The position numbers and the translations under genes are program-made. This document shows, one piece after another, positions 26,951 to 36,524 of a stretch of 64,000 nucleotides of DNA. This DNA comes from Hyphomicrobiaceae bacterium (GTDB lineage: Bacteria > Pseudomonadota > Alphaproteobacteria > Rhizobiales > Hyphomicrobiaceae), in assembly GCA_022844275.1 (NCBI GenBank), contig JALHMB010000005.1, forward strand, positions 310,001 to 374,000. The letters run 5' to 3'. Each line of letters opens with the position of its first letter. Positions within the stretch are counted from its first letter, which is position 1. The notes under the pieces were generated by a model, which made no database searches, was not told where the DNA came from, and saw nothing but the letters and a program-made list of their open reading frames with translations.

Positions 26951-27562
26951 ATGGATCGCCGAATGAAACAGCCCGCCGTCGTCGTTTTGCTCGCTGCTCT
27001 GTCGGCGACGCCGGCCTTCGCCCAATCCGACCTGCAACCCGGCTTCGACAAGCGACTCCTCCTGCTCGCACCCGCGCAGGACAAGGCCGAAAGCTGCTTT
27101 CTTCGTCGCTACGATACGGCTCACCTCAAGGCGCGCCCGAAGCAGCGCGTCGAAGCAATCGCTCTTTGCGTGAACGTCGAGCGCATGGCGCCCGAGGAAA
27201 AGGGCGAGATCGTCCGCTACATCTACAACTTCGACTTCTCCGCCAAGCTCAAGGGCAAGCCTGAGATCGCAAAGACCGCCGGCGAGTGTGGTTTCTCGCA
27301 TATGCCGCCCGGGGAGCAGAAGCGCATTGCCAGCAAGCCCATCTGGTGCGGCATCGACTGCGATGGCGGCGGCGTCACTGTCGAGTCGCGCAAGGATGGC
27401 GCAGAGCTGCTCGTGCGGCTCGAACGCATCCGTGTGTCCAGCGAATGCGGTGGTGGCGACGACGAGAGCAAGTCCTTCGACATCACGGGCAGTGACGACG
27501 ACAAGGTCTTCATCATCCCGCGCACAAGCGTCGAGGACTACCGCGCGTTCGTTGGGAAGTAG
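26951..27562 (+). CDS. secreted cysteine-containing protein, 203 aa
   Basis: Signal peptide at residues 1-24 (MKQPAVVVLLAALSATPAFA-Q). The mature part has seven cysteines, several in close pairs (WCGIDCDGGGV, SSECGGGDD), and an acidic C-terminal third (DDESKSFDITGSDDDKV) that could bind calcium or another cation. No catalytic motif or named family recognised. It sits alone between the CoA-transferase and the convergent methionine operon. Confidence 0.75.
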   Translation: MDRRMKQPAVVVLLAALSATPAFAQSDLQPGFDKRLLLLAPAQDKAESCFLRRYDTAHLKARPKQRVEAIALCVNVERMAPEEKGEIVRYIYNFDFSAKLKGKPEIAKTAGECGFSHMPPGEQKRIASKPIWCGIDCDGGGVTVESRKDGAELLVRLERIRVSSECGGGDDESKSFDITGSDDDKVFIIPRTSVEDYRAFVGK

Positions 27563-27565
27563 CGC

Positions 27566-28654
27566 CTACCCATGTACGAACGGCTCTAGCCCCGAGAGCC
27601 GCATGCGCTGCTCGATCTTCGCGGGCTTGCGCGGCGGATACTTCTCCACGTGCTCGCGGATGTGGCGGATGTGATCCGGCGTCGAACCGCAGCAGCCGCC
27701 GACGATGTTCACGAGGCCGTCGCGCGCCCAGGGCTCGAGATGGCAGGACATATCGTGCGGCGTCTCGTCGTACTCGCCCATGGCGTTCGGCAGACCCGCA
27801 TTGGGATAGGCCGACACGAGCGTTTCCGCGACACCTGCGAGCTCGGCGATGTACTGTCGCATCATCTCGGCACCGAGCGCGCAGTTGAGCCCGATCGAGA
27901 ACGGCTGGAGGTGCCGCATGGAGTACCAGAAGGCCTCCGCTGTCTGCCCCGAGAGCGTGCGCCCGGAGCGGTCGGTAATCGTGCCTGAGATCATGATCGG
28001 CAGCTCGATGCCCTTCTCGTCGTAGACGTCGAGCACCGCGACGCCGGCCGCCTTGGCATTGAGCGTATCGAAGATCGTCTCGATGATGAGGATGTCGGAG
28101 CCGCCGTCGATGAGGCCGCGCGCCTGCTCGGAATACGCTTCGTGCAGCTCGTCAAAGGACGTGTTGCGGAACCCCGGATTGTTCACGTCCGGGGAGATCG
28201 ACGCCGTGCGGTTAGTCGGACCGATCGCGCCAGCCACCCAACGCGGACGCTCCGGTGTCGAATAGCGATCAGCCGCCGCCCGCGCGATCTTCGCGGCCTC
28301 GAAATTGATCTCGTAGGCGAGCGGCTCCATGGCGTAGTCGGCGAGCGAGATGCGCTGCGCGTTGAAGGTATTCGTCTCGAGGATATCAGCACCGGCCTCG
28401 AGATACTGCTCGTGGATCTTCTGAATGATCGCCGGCTGCGTCAGAACGAGCAGGTCGTTGTTGCCTTTGACGTCCTTCCGATGATTGGCGAAGCGCGTGC
28501 CGCGATAACCTGCCTCGTCCAGCTTGTACTGCTGGATCATCGTGCCCATCGCGCCATCGATGATCAGAATGCGCTCGCGCGCGGCGGCGTGCAGTGCCTT
28601 GATGCGGGCATTGCGCGCACGGGCATCGACGATGCTGTCGGTTGCGTCGTTCAT
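27566..28654 (-). CDS. metH: homocysteine S-methyltransferase, MetH N-terminal module only, 362 aa
   Basis: Corresponds to the first domain of cobalamin-dependent methionine synthase: [35 protein letters not shown], the zinc ligands in GLNCALG (about C258) and VGGCCGSTP (about C321-C322). The protein then stops, so the methyl-THF, cobalamin and reactivation domains of a full-length MetH (about 1200 residues) are missing. The remaining domains are presumably encoded elsewhere, as in known split-MetH genomes. Its ATG overlaps the metF stop (ATGA). Last gene of the regulator-metF-metH operon. Confidence 0.9.
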   Translation of the reverse strand: MNDATDSIVDARARNARIKALHAAARERILIIDGAMGTMIQQYKLDEAGYRGTRFANHRKDVKGNNDLLVLTQPAIIQKIHEQYLEAGADILETNTFNAQRISLADYAMEPLAYEINFEAAKIARAAADRYSTPERPRWVAGAIGPTNRTASISPDVNNPGFRNTSFDELHEAYSEQARGLIDGGSDILIIETIFDTLNAKAAGVAVLDVYDEKGIELPIMISGTITDRSGRTLSGQTAEAFWYSMRHLQPFSIGLNCALGAEMMRQYIAELAGVAETLVSAYPNAGLPNAMGEYDETPHDMSCHLEPWARDGLVNIVGGCCGSTPDHIRHIREHVEKYPPRKPAKIEQRMRLSGLEPFVHG

Positions 28655-29586
28655 GCGGCACCTCTTGCGAGCACGTGTGCACCGTTCGGCTGCGGCCGCA
28701 GTCCGAGCAAATGACAGATGGCATAGACGAGATCGGCGCGGTTCAGCGTGTAGAAGTGGAACTGGCGGATGCCCTCGTCGACGAGATCGAGCACCTGCTC
28801 GGCGGCAACCGCAGCCGCCACGAGATGCGTCGTCGCGGGATCGTCGTCGAGGCCTTCATAGCGGCGCGTGAGCCATGCCGGAACACTCGCGCCGGTGCGC
28901 GCCGCGAATCCAGAGACCTGCTTGTAATTGTGGATCGGCACGATCCCCGGCACGATCGGCGCCCAGATGCCGCGCTTGCGGGCAGCTTCGAGGAAGCGCA
29001 GGAAATGCGCGTTGTCGAAGAAGAACTGTGTGATCGCGCGATTGGCGCCGGCGTCGATCTTGGATTTCAGCGTATCGAGATCAGCCTCGACGGTCGCGCT
29101 CTCCGGATGCTTCTCGGGATAGGCACTGACGGAGACATCGAAATTGCCAATCGATTTGATGCCGCGCACAAGATCGGCGGTGCTCTGGTAGCCGCCCGGA
29201 TGCGGCTCGTAGCGCGCGCCGACGCCCGCCGCCGGATCACCGCGCAGCGCGACAATACGTCGGACACCGGCATCCCAGTAGCCGCGCACGACCTCGTCGA
29301 CCTCCTCGCGCGTCGCACCGACGCATGTCAGATGCGCGGCGGGCGCGAGCTTTGTCTCGCTGACGATGCGCGCAACTGTCGAGTGCGTACGCTCGCGCGT
29401 CGAACCGCCTGCTCCATACGTCACCGACACGAACTCGGGCGCCAAAGGTTCGAGACGGTGGATCGCCGTCCACAGCGCCTCTTCCATGCGCTCGGTCTTC
29501 GGCGGGAAGAACTCGAAGGAAACAGTGATCTCGCCGTCACCGACGAGGCGGCTACGCCGCTCGTGCAATTGCTGGACTGACTTCAT
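28651..29586 (-). CDS. metF: 5,10-methylenetetrahydrofolate reductase, 311 aa
   Basis: FAD TIM-barrel enzyme making methyl-THF for methionine synthase. [16 protein letters not shown] holds the catalytic glutamate, with [35 protein letters not shown] and [14 protein letters not shown] all as in MetF. Start at MKSVQQL, overlapping the stop of the regulator gene (TGATG), so all three genes of this operon are translationally coupled. Length is normal. Confidence 0.95.
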   Translation of the reverse strand: MKSVQQLHERRSRLVGDGEITVSFEFFPPKTERMEEALWTAIHRLEPLAPEFVSVTYGAGGSTRERTHSTVARIVSETKLAPAAHLTCVGATREEVDEVVRGYWDAGVRRIVALRGDPAAGVGARYEPHPGGYQSTADLVRGIKSIGNFDVSVSAYPEKHPESATVEADLDTLKSKIDAGANRAITQFFFDNAHFLRFLEAARKRGIWAPIVPGIVPIHNYKQVSGFAARTGASVPAWLTRRYEGLDDDPATTHLVAAAVAAEQVLDLVDEGIRQFHFYTLNRADLVYAICHLLGLRPQPNGAHVLARGAA

Positions 29587-30599
29587 CACCCGACAACCTC
29601 TGCTTTTGAGATGCGTTCCGTCTGCCGGCTGTGTGCGTGCACGCGCAGGCGCTCCGCCGTCCACAGCATCACAGTGAGCTTGCCTTCCGGATCGCCCGCC
29701 TCCGGTGCGAGCTTGTTCATCGACAGCACCTTGAGCCCGGCTTCCTGCAGCCACTGCTCAATCTGTGCGGGCGGAAAGCCGAGCCGCTCGTGTGCCTGCG
29801 TCTCGCGCAGGAACTCGAGCTCGTGCGGAGCGAAATCCACGATCAGCAGTCGACCGCCCGGCTCCAGAATGCGCGCCGCCTCGCGGATCGCCTGCCCCGG
29901 ATCGCTGAGGAAGTGCAGCACCTGATGGATGACCACGGCGTCAGCGCTGCCATCTTCGAGACCGAGGTCATAGAGATCGCCATGTCGCACACGTGCGTGC
30001 GCGACACCCGCTGACGTGAGCTTGGCGCGGGCATAGGCGAGCATGGCGTGATTGATGTCGATGCCCGTGCCGCGCTGGAAACGATCGGCGAAGAGCTGCA
30101 GGACGCGACCCGTGCCCGTGCCTGCATCGACGAAATGATGGAAGGGCCCCGCGCCGAGCGCAGCCCGCATCGCGGTCTCGACGGCGCTCTCGGTCACGTG
30201 CAGCGAACGAATCTCGTCCCACTGCGCGGCGTGATGTTCGAAGTAAGCCTGGGCTGCCGTCTCGCGCTCGCGCTTCACGGCCTCGGCGCGATTGCGGTCG
30301 CGCTGGAGCTGCGCGTCGGCGAGATCGACGCTGTCGAGCAGACGTCGCGACAGCGCCCCAGCCGGCCCGGCGACGACGAGCTGGAAGTAGGCCCAACTTC
30401 CCTCGCGCGTACGCTCGATGAGGCCCGCCTCGGCGAGCAGCTTGAGATGCCGGCTGATGCGCGGCTGGCTCTGGCCGAGGATGCGCGTCAGATCCTTGAC
30501 GTTCAGCTCGCTCGCCGCGAGCAGCAGCAGGATGCGCAGCCGCGTCGGCTCGGCAGCAGCCTTGAGGATCGTAACGACGCTCTGCGACGACATCGACAT
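29586..30599 (-). CDS. ArsR-type regulator fused to a SAM-dependent methyltransferase domain, 337 aa
   Basis: Residues 1-90 are an ArsR winged helix (ILKAAAEPTRLRILLLLAASEL, LGQSQPRISRHLKLL); residues 110-300 are a class I methyltransferase-like domain with FVDAGTGTGRVLQLF near 158 and VVIHQVLHFLSDP. No metal-sensing cysteine pair is seen in the ArsR part. The fused domain probably senses SAM or S-adenosylhomocysteine and represses the methionine-cycle genes that follow, with autoregulation through the palindrome upstream. An actual methylation activity is not excluded. Confidence 0.85.
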   Translation of the reverse strand: MSMSSQSVVTILKAAAEPTRLRILLLLAASELNVKDLTRILGQSQPRISRHLKLLAEAGLIERTREGSWAYFQLVVAGPAGALSRRLLDSVDLADAQLQRDRNRAEAVKRERETAAQAYFEHHAAQWDEIRSLHVTESAVETAMRAALGAGPFHHFVDAGTGTGRVLQLFADRFQRGTGIDINHAMLAYARAKLTSAGVAHARVRHGDLYDLGLEDGSADAVVIHQVLHFLSDPGQAIREAARILEPGGRLLIVDFAPHELEFLRETQAHERLGFPPAQIEQWLQEAGLKVLSMNKLAPEAGDPEGKLTVMLWTAERLRVHAHSRQTERISKAEVVG

Positions 30600-30642
30600 A
30601 AGGGATCCTTCTCCAGCTTCGGACCGGATAGGCAGAAATCAT

Positions 30643-30658
30643 ATAAAGATATCTTTAT
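30643..30658. promoter_or_regulatory. 16-bp perfect palindrome, probable operator of the metF operon
   Basis: ATAAAGATATCTTTAT is a perfect inverted repeat centred about 51 bases before the regulator start codon. It is strikingly AT-rich in a GC-rich genome and overlaps where a -10 or -35 element would sit. The form and position fit an ArsR-family dimer site. It also faces the divergent MFS transporter gene about 180 bases away. Confidence 0.65.
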
Positions 30659-30839
30659 GTGTCAAGCGAGCCATCATCGAGGCTGTCGTTTTCGCGCAGA
30701 CCGGCTCTTCCAGCCCGGCCGTTGACGGCCCCCAAGACCCTGCTCAGTGTGCAATGAGCACGCGCCGGCCCGCGGAAGCACGTCCAGGGCCGCACCCGGC
30801 GCAGGAAACCCGCAAATCCAAAGGACCAACTCCTTGCCG

Positions 30840-32081
30840 ATGATCCATTTTCTCGGCTGGGCCACGGGCGCAGTGTTCTTCTTTTATGCCTGGATCCTGC
30901 GGGTCGCCCCGAGCGTCATGATCGACGAGATGATGCGCGATCTCGCCGTCGGCGGTGCCGTCATCGGCAATCTCTCGGCCGTCTACTTCTATGGCTATGC
31001 CGGCTCGCAGATCCCCGTTGGCATGCTGATTGATCGCTTCGGCCCTCGACGCCTCATGACGGCGGCCGCCCTCATGTGCGGAGTCGGCTGCATCATCTTC
31101 GCTCTCAGTCCCGGCATAACAGGCGTCGCCGTCGGCCGATTCGTGATCGGCGCCTCGGCGGCTTTCAGCCTCGTGGGTGCCATGGCGGTGGCGGGCCTGT
31201 GGTTTCCCGCCCAGCGCTTCGCCCTTCTCTCCGGGCTCGCGATGATGATGGGTATGCTCGGCGGGGTTTTCGGACAGGCGCCCTTTCGCCTCGTCGTCGA
31301 AGCGCTCGACTGGCGCGGCGCGGTGCTTGCGCTTGCCGTCGGCGGTGTTGCGATCGCTATCGCGGCGTGGCTGACAGTACGCGATCGGCCTCACGAGACG
31401 CGATCGCGAGCTCCGGTGTTCGCGGGCCTCGGGCGCGTCGCGCGCAACCGTCAGACCTGGCTCATTGCCATTGCCGGTCTCGGCACGACCGGACCGCTGC
31501 TTGGCTTCTCGGGTCTCTGGGGCGTGCCGTATTTCGTAGCGACCCTTGGCATCGACCGAACGGCCGCAGCCTCAATAACGTCGATGATGTTTCTCGGCTG
31601 GGCCGTGGGTGCGCCGCTGATCGGCTGGGCGTCCGACCACATCGGCCGTCGCCGCGCACCTTTCATGCTCGGCCTCGTCATCTGTGTTGCCACCATGTCG
31701 GCCATTCTCTACGTGCCGGGTCTTTCCATCCCGGCGCTGATGGCACTCTGTTTTCTGTGCGGCTTCGGCGGCGCATCACAGATCACCGGCTTCGCGGCAG
31801 CGCGCGAGAACAATCCGCAGACGCTCAGCGCCACGGCCATCGGGATCGTCAATGGAACGGTCACCGGCGCCGGTGCACTCTTCCAGCCGCTGCTCGGATG
31901 GCTGCTCGACCTGAACTGGAAGGGCCAGATGGCGGCCGGCGCGCGCCTTTACGATCCCGACGCTTATCGTCTTGCGCTCAGCGCCATTATCGTCGCCTGC
32001 GTGATCGGCTTCCTCTGCACGCTCGCCATGCGCGAAACGTACTGCCGGCCGCTCGAAGAGGCGCGATCGCCAGCGACCTGA
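30840..32081 (+). CDS. MFS transporter, 413 aa
   Basis: Twelve predicted membrane segments. The loop 2-3 motif LIDRFGPRRLM (about residues 62-72) is the standard MFS gating motif, with a second copy WASDHIGRRRAPF in the C-terminal half. Hydrophobic start (FLGWATGAVFFFYAWILRVAPSVM) resembles hexuronate/phthalate-type anion:cation symporters. The substrate is unknown. Divergent from the methionine operon, sharing the region with the palindrome, so it may be under the same regulator. Confidence 0.8.
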   Translation: MIHFLGWATGAVFFFYAWILRVAPSVMIDEMMRDLAVGGAVIGNLSAVYFYGYAGSQIPVGMLIDRFGPRRLMTAAALMCGVGCIIFALSPGITGVAVGRFVIGASAAFSLVGAMAVAGLWFPAQRFALLSGLAMMMGMLGGVFGQAPFRLVVEALDWRGAVLALAVGGVAIAIAAWLTVRDRPHETRSRAPVFAGLGRVARNRQTWLIAIAGLGTTGPLLGFSGLWGVPYFVATLGIDRTAAASITSMMFLGWAVGAPLIGWASDHIGRRRAPFMLGLVICVATMSAILYVPGLSIPALMALCFLCGFGGASQITGFAAARENNPQTLSATAIGIVNGTVTGAGALFQPLLGWLLDLNWKGQMAAGARLYDPDAYRLALSAIIVACVIGFLCTLAMRETYCRPLEEARSPAT

Positions 32082-33305
32082 TCAGACGGCCAAAGCCTCC
32101 CCCTTCAGCAACTTCGGCACATCGCCCGTCAGTCCGGCGGCTTCGCTCACCATTGCACGCTTGAGCCCCGGCAAGCGATCGACGACGCCAAGCCCGGCAT
32201 CGCGCACCGAGCGCAGCAACGCATTGTCCTGCGAGAAGAGTGCATTCAGCGCACCGAACGCCGCCGCCGAAGCCGCACCATCGAAGCGCCGCCAGCGGGC
32301 GTAGCGCTCGAGTGCCGTCGCATCACCGACATCGAGACCGACGCGCACGGCATCGACGAGACACTCGCTGAGCGCCGCAACATCGCGCAAACCGAGATTG
32401 AGGCCCTGGCCGGCGATCGGGTGCACGCCGCGCACCGCATCGCCCGCAAGCACGAACCTCGGCGCAATCAGCTCGCGCGCGAGGTGCATGGCAAGTGGCC
32501 AGCTCCCACGCGGGCCTGCAAGCTCCAGCGCACCGAGCCGATAGCCGAAGCGCTTCTCGAGCTCACCGAGAAATCCCGCATCGTCGAGTGCCAGAATGCG
32601 CGCGGCCTCGCCTTCCGCCTCGGTCCAGGTCACGCACGCGCGGTTTCCGGTCAGCGGCAGAATCGCGAACGGACCTGCCGGGAGAAAATGCTGGACCGCC
32701 CGGCCGCCGTGCGGCCGCTCGTGCCGCACTGTCGCGACAATGCCGGTCTGGGCGAATTTCTGCTCGACAATTTTGATTCCGGCGGCAGCGCGCAGCGGCG
32801 ACGCGCGACCATCGCAGGCGACCACCAACCCGGCGACGCGCGATGATCCGTCGGTCAATCGAACCGTGATCCCGGCCGTATCGGCGGCGAAACCTGCCGC
32901 CGTGCCCGATATCCGCGCGATCCCCAAGGTGTTCGCGACGACCGCAAGCGCCGATTTATGGAGCGCATCTGAGGGCACGATCCACATGCCAGGCTCGCCC
33001 TCTCCCACGCTCGTGTCGTAGCTCAACAGGATCGGCCGGATGGCATCCGTCAGGCTCGAATCCGTGATGTCGATGCCGCTAACCGGCTGAGCCTCTTCCG
33101 AGACGCCTGCCCAGACTCCGATCGTCTCGAGCAGCCGGCGCGAGCCCGCCGAGAGTGCATAGCTCCGCGGGTCGAGACGCTCGCCGCCCCCACCAGCATC
33201 CAGGACGGCGATGCGCGCCCCGCCACCGAATACACCGGCGAGCGTCCGCGCCAGGACGAGGCCGGTCAGCCCACCCCCAGCGATTAGAACATCATGATCG
33301 CGCAT
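32082..33305 (-). CDS. ubiH: UbiH-family FAD hydroxylase (ubiquinone synthesis), 407 aa
   Basis: Class A flavoprotein of the UbiH/UbiF/COQ6 family: VLIAGGGLTGLVLARTL at the N-terminus, VACDGRASPLR, and AGDAVRGVHPIAGQGLNLGLRD at about 290-311, the family signature (usual GDAAH is GDAVR here). Adds a hydroxyl group to the quinone ring of a polyprenylphenol precursor. Start at MRDHDV; the longer frame upstream enters the promoter of tesB. The ring position cannot be assigned from sequence, so UbiF or UbiL activity is possible. Confidence 0.85.
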   Translation of the reverse strand: MRDHDVLIAGGGLTGLVLARTLAGVFGGGARIAVLDAGGGGERLDPRSYALSAGSRRLLETIGVWAGVSEEAQPVSGIDITDSSLTDAIRPILLSYDTSVGEGEPGMWIVPSDALHKSALAVVANTLGIARISGTAAGFAADTAGITVRLTDGSSRVAGLVVACDGRASPLRAAAGIKIVEQKFAQTGIVATVRHERPHGGRAVQHFLPAGPFAILPLTGNRACVTWTEAEGEAARILALDDAGFLGELEKRFGYRLGALELAGPRGSWPLAMHLARELIAPRFVLAGDAVRGVHPIAGQGLNLGLRDVAALSECLVDAVRVGLDVGDATALERYARWRRFDGAASAAAFGALNALFSQDNALLRSVRDAGLGVVDRLPGLKRAMVSEAAGLTGDVPKLLKGEALAV

Positions 33306-33385
33306 GCCGCGCTCCGACTTTATGCTGTAGAGGGTAGATCGCCCGCCGATCCGCCCGGCCAACCGATCCCAAGGATGCCGCCGTC

Positions 33386-34285
33386 ATGGCCCGAAAGAAA
33401 GCGTCCGAGACCAGCGCTGTCGATGATCTTGTTGCCATTCTGGACCTCGAGCGGCTGGAGCAGAACCTGTTTCGTGGTCGCGGGCCGAGCGCGGGCTGGC
33501 AGCGGGTCTACGGTGGTCAGGTTCTTGGCCAGGCGCTTGTCGCGGCCGTCAGGACGGTGCCGAAGGAGCGCGTTGCGCACTCCCTCCACGCCTACTTCCT
33601 TCTCCCGGGCGATCCGGCCGAGCCGATCATCTACGACGTGGAGCGCAGCCGTGACGGCGGGAGTTTCACGACACGGCACGTGAGGGGCATCCAGCACGGA
33701 CGTACCATGTTCTCCATGGGCGTTTCCTTCCACAAGCACGAGGAAGGATACGATCACCACGCCCCCATGCCCGAGGCGCCCCCACCCGAGGAACTGCCCA
33801 ACGAGCACGACCTCAAGGAGCGGATGCTCGATAAGCTCCCCGAGAACATGCGCAAGTACTGGGAGCGGGAGCGCCCGATCGAGATCCGACCAGTGGACGT
33901 CTCGCGCTACTTCGGCCGTGACGATCGCGAACCGCGCCAGCTCATATGGATGCGCGCGACCAAGCCGCTTCCGGACTTCTTTCCCCTGCACCAGTGCGTC
34001 CTTGCCTATGCCTCGGACTTCACGCTGCTCGATACGGCGTTGATCGCCCATGGCAAGCTGATGTTCGACAAGGATCTGCAACTCGCGAGCCTCGACCATG
34101 CCATGTGGTTCCACCGGCCCTTCCGCGCCGACGAATGGCTCCTGTATGCCCAGGATAGCCCCTCGGCATTCGGCGCGCGGGGGTTCTGCCGCGGCAGCGT
34201 CTATACGCGCGAGGGACTCCTTGTCGCGTCGACCACGCAAGAAGGCCTGATGCGGCGGCAGCCGACGGGGTTCGTGGTCAGCTAA
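33386..34285 (+). CDS. tesB: acyl-CoA thioesterase II, 299 aa
   Basis: Double hot-dog thioesterase. LFRGRGPSAGWQRVYGGQVLGQAL at the N-terminus, HSLHAYFLLPGDPAEPI, SFTTRHVRGIQHGRTMF and the second half with LASLDHAMWFHRPFRADEWLLY (catalytic Asp) and SVYTREGLLVASTTQEGLMR are as in E. coli TesB. Hydrolyses medium- and long-chain acyl-CoA. Divergent from ubiH. Length is normal. Confidence 0.95.
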   Translation: MARKKASETSAVDDLVAILDLERLEQNLFRGRGPSAGWQRVYGGQVLGQALVAAVRTVPKERVAHSLHAYFLLPGDPAEPIIYDVERSRDGGSFTTRHVRGIQHGRTMFSMGVSFHKHEEGYDHHAPMPEAPPPEELPNEHDLKERMLDKLPENMRKYWERERPIEIRPVDVSRYFGRDDREPRQLIWMRATKPLPDFFPLHQCVLAYASDFTLLDTALIAHGKLMFDKDLQLASLDHAMWFHRPFRADEWLLYAQDSPSAFGARGFCRGSVYTREGLLVASTTQEGLMRRQPTGFVVS

Positions 34286-34301
34286 CGTGCAAAACGACGT
34301 T

Positions 34302-34322
34302 TTTGCCTGTTTCTTAGGCAAA
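34302..34322. promoter_or_regulatory. inverted repeat upstream of glnK, possible NtrC site or tesB terminator
   Basis: TTTGCCT and AGGCAAA, 7-bp arms separated by 7 bases, 86 bases before the sigma-54 promoter. The TTGC...GCAA arms are compatible with an NtrC enhancer, and the position fits. It could instead be part of the tesB transcription end, since another imperfect repeat (GCAAAAC / GTTTTTGC) sits just before it. Confidence 0.4.
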
Positions 34323-34407
34323 TATGACTGCCCAAAAGGCCATCGCTCCGTATGGAGCTTCTTTTTCCCGCCATATATATCAATGCATTAGCGAAACATT
34401 ACGAAAT

Positions 34408-34423
34408 TGGCACGGCCCTTGAG
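34408..34423 (+). promoter_or_regulatory. sigma-54 promoter for glnK-amtB
   Basis: TGGCACGGCCCTTGAG matches the -24 element TGGCAC exactly and the -12 TTGC core at three of four bases, with correct spacing. It lies about 85-100 bases before the glnK start. Nitrogen-regulated glnK-amtB operons are commonly sigma-54/NtrC dependent. Confidence 0.7.
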
Positions 34424-34429
34424 TCTTAA

Positions 34430-34852
<423 letters not shown>

Positions 34853-34974
34853 TCAAACCGACGTCGCGCTCGCCACCGGCCGGCCTGCCATTGGCGGACG
34901 GGGGACAATGCGGCCGGCGCGTCGCCTTGCTGAAGCTCAAACCTCTAACTGGACTGGTGGCAGGAAATAGACCC

Positions 34975-36312
34975 ATGAAGACATGCATTCGTTCGATAAC
35001 CAGCGTAGCGGCCCTAGCCGCCGCATGGGCCATGGTCAGCATGACCACCGCGCTGCCCGCGCTGGCACAGGCGGCCGCTCCGCCCGCCACAATGAACAGC
35101 GGCGACATGGCTTGGATGCTGACCTCGACGGTCATCGTCCTGATGATGACCATTCCCGGTCTCGCGCTCTTCTACGGCGGCATGGTGCGAAAGAAGAATG
35201 CGCTCGCCACGGTCATGCAGTCCTTCGCGGCTGCCTGCCTCCTCACCATCGTATGGATGGTTGTCGGCTACTCGATCGCGTTCGGCGACGGCGGCGAGTT
35301 CAACGCCTACTATGGCGGCTTCAGCAAGATGTTCTTCGCCGGCATGACGAAGGACGGTTTGTTTGCTCCGCTGACGATCACGGAGTCGCTTTTCGCCACG
35401 TTCCAGATGACGTTCGCCATCATCACGCCGGCTCTCATCGCCGGCGCGGTGGCCGACCGCATGAAGTTCTCGAGCTTCCTGGTCTTCATTACGCTCTGGC
35501 TGATCATCGTCTACGCACCGGTCTGCCACTGGGTGTGGGGCGGCGGCTTCCTCGGCACTGCTGGCGTGATGGACTTTGCCGGCGGCACGGTCGTGCACAT
35601 CAACTCGGGCATCGCAGGCCTCGTGGCAGCCATCGTCCTAGGCCGCCGCAAGGGCTACGGCGCCGAGAATATGGCGCCGCATAACCTTGTTTACACGGTG
35701 ATTGGTGCGTCGCTCCTGTGGGTTGGCTGGTTCGGCTTCAACGGCGGTTCGGCCGGTGCAGCGAACGACTCGGCTGCCATGGCAATCCTCGTGACGCAGA
35801 TCTGCGCGGCCGCTGCGGCGCTCGCTTGGATGTTCGCCGAATGGGTTACGCACGGCAAGCCGAGCGTGCTCGGCATTGCTTCGGGTGCCATTGCAGGTCT
35901 CGTCGTCATTACGCCGGCAGCCGGTTTCGTCGATCCGAAGGGCGCCCTCATCATGGGCCTCATCGGCGGTGTCGTATGCTTCATCGCCTCGACCGGCATT
36001 AAGCGGATGCTCGGCTATGACGACAGCCTCGACGTCTTCGGCATCCACGGCGTCGGCGGCTTCACCGGCGCGATCCTGACCGGCGTGTTCGCCGTTGCCT
36101 GGGTCGGCGGTGAGGGCAAGAGCGGCCTTCTCGAAGGCAATCCTGCGCAGGTCTGGACGCAGTTCTACGGCACGATCGCCACGATCGTGTGGTGCGCCGT
36201 CGCGACCTTCGTGATCCTGATGGTCATCAAGCTGTTCATGGGCCTTCGCGTCGATGAGCAGACCGAGGTCGAGGGTCTCGATGCCCGTCTCCACGGCGAG
36301 ACCGTGCCCTGA
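34975..36312 (+). CDS. amtB: ammonium transporter, 445 aa
   Basis: Amt channel with a cleavable signal-like N-terminus (about 27 residues) and eleven membrane segments. Conserved: DMAWMLTSTVIVLMMTIPGLALFYGGMVRKKN, GAVADRMKFSSF, DFAGGTVVHINSG with one of the twin pore histidines, and DVFGIHGVGGFTGA with the other. Conducts ammonia after ammonium deprotonation; gated by GlnK from the same operon. The gene ends in a long hairpin. Confidence 0.95.
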   Translation: MKTCIRSITSVAALAAAWAMVSMTTALPALAQAAAPPATMNSGDMAWMLTSTVIVLMMTIPGLALFYGGMVRKKNALATVMQSFAAACLLTIVWMVVGYSIAFGDGGEFNAYYGGFSKMFFAGMTKDGLFAPLTITESLFATFQMTFAIITPALIAGAVADRMKFSSFLVFITLWLIIVYAPVCHWVWGGGFLGTAGVMDFAGGTVVHINSGIAGLVAAIVLGRRKGYGAENMAPHNLVYTVIGASLLWVGWFGFNGGSAGAANDSAAMAILVTQICAAAAALAWMFAEWVTHGKPSVLGIASGAIAGLVVITPAAGFVDPKGALIMGLIGGVVCFIASTGIKRMLGYDDSLDVFGIHGVGGFTGAILTGVFAVAWVGGEGKSGLLEGNPAQVWTQFYGTIATIVWCAVATFVILMVIKLFMGLRVDEQTEVEGLDARLHGETVP

Positions 36313-36362
36313 TGAAGATATTTGGGGATGCCTAAGGGCTTCCCCACACTTGAAGTGACATT

Positions 36363-36393
36363 GATTGGGACTGCTCCGAGAGCGGTCCCAATC
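36363..36393 (+). terminator. terminator hairpin after amtB
   Basis: GATTGGGACTGCTC pairs with GAGCGGTCCCAATC around a 3-base loop, a 14-bp stem with a single G-T wobble, about 50 bases after the amtB stop. Only a short T-containing stretch (GACTCTT) follows. Confidence 0.65.
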
Positions 36394-36524
36394 GACTCTT
36401 AGATACCCCCGGCGAGACGAGCTTTTCCCGGGCGCCGGACGGCACCGCACCCTTGTGGTGCCGGGCCGCGGGATCTGAGACGATTGCTCCCCCAGTGTCG
36501 TCGCTCACCCCGCGGCCTCTCAGT

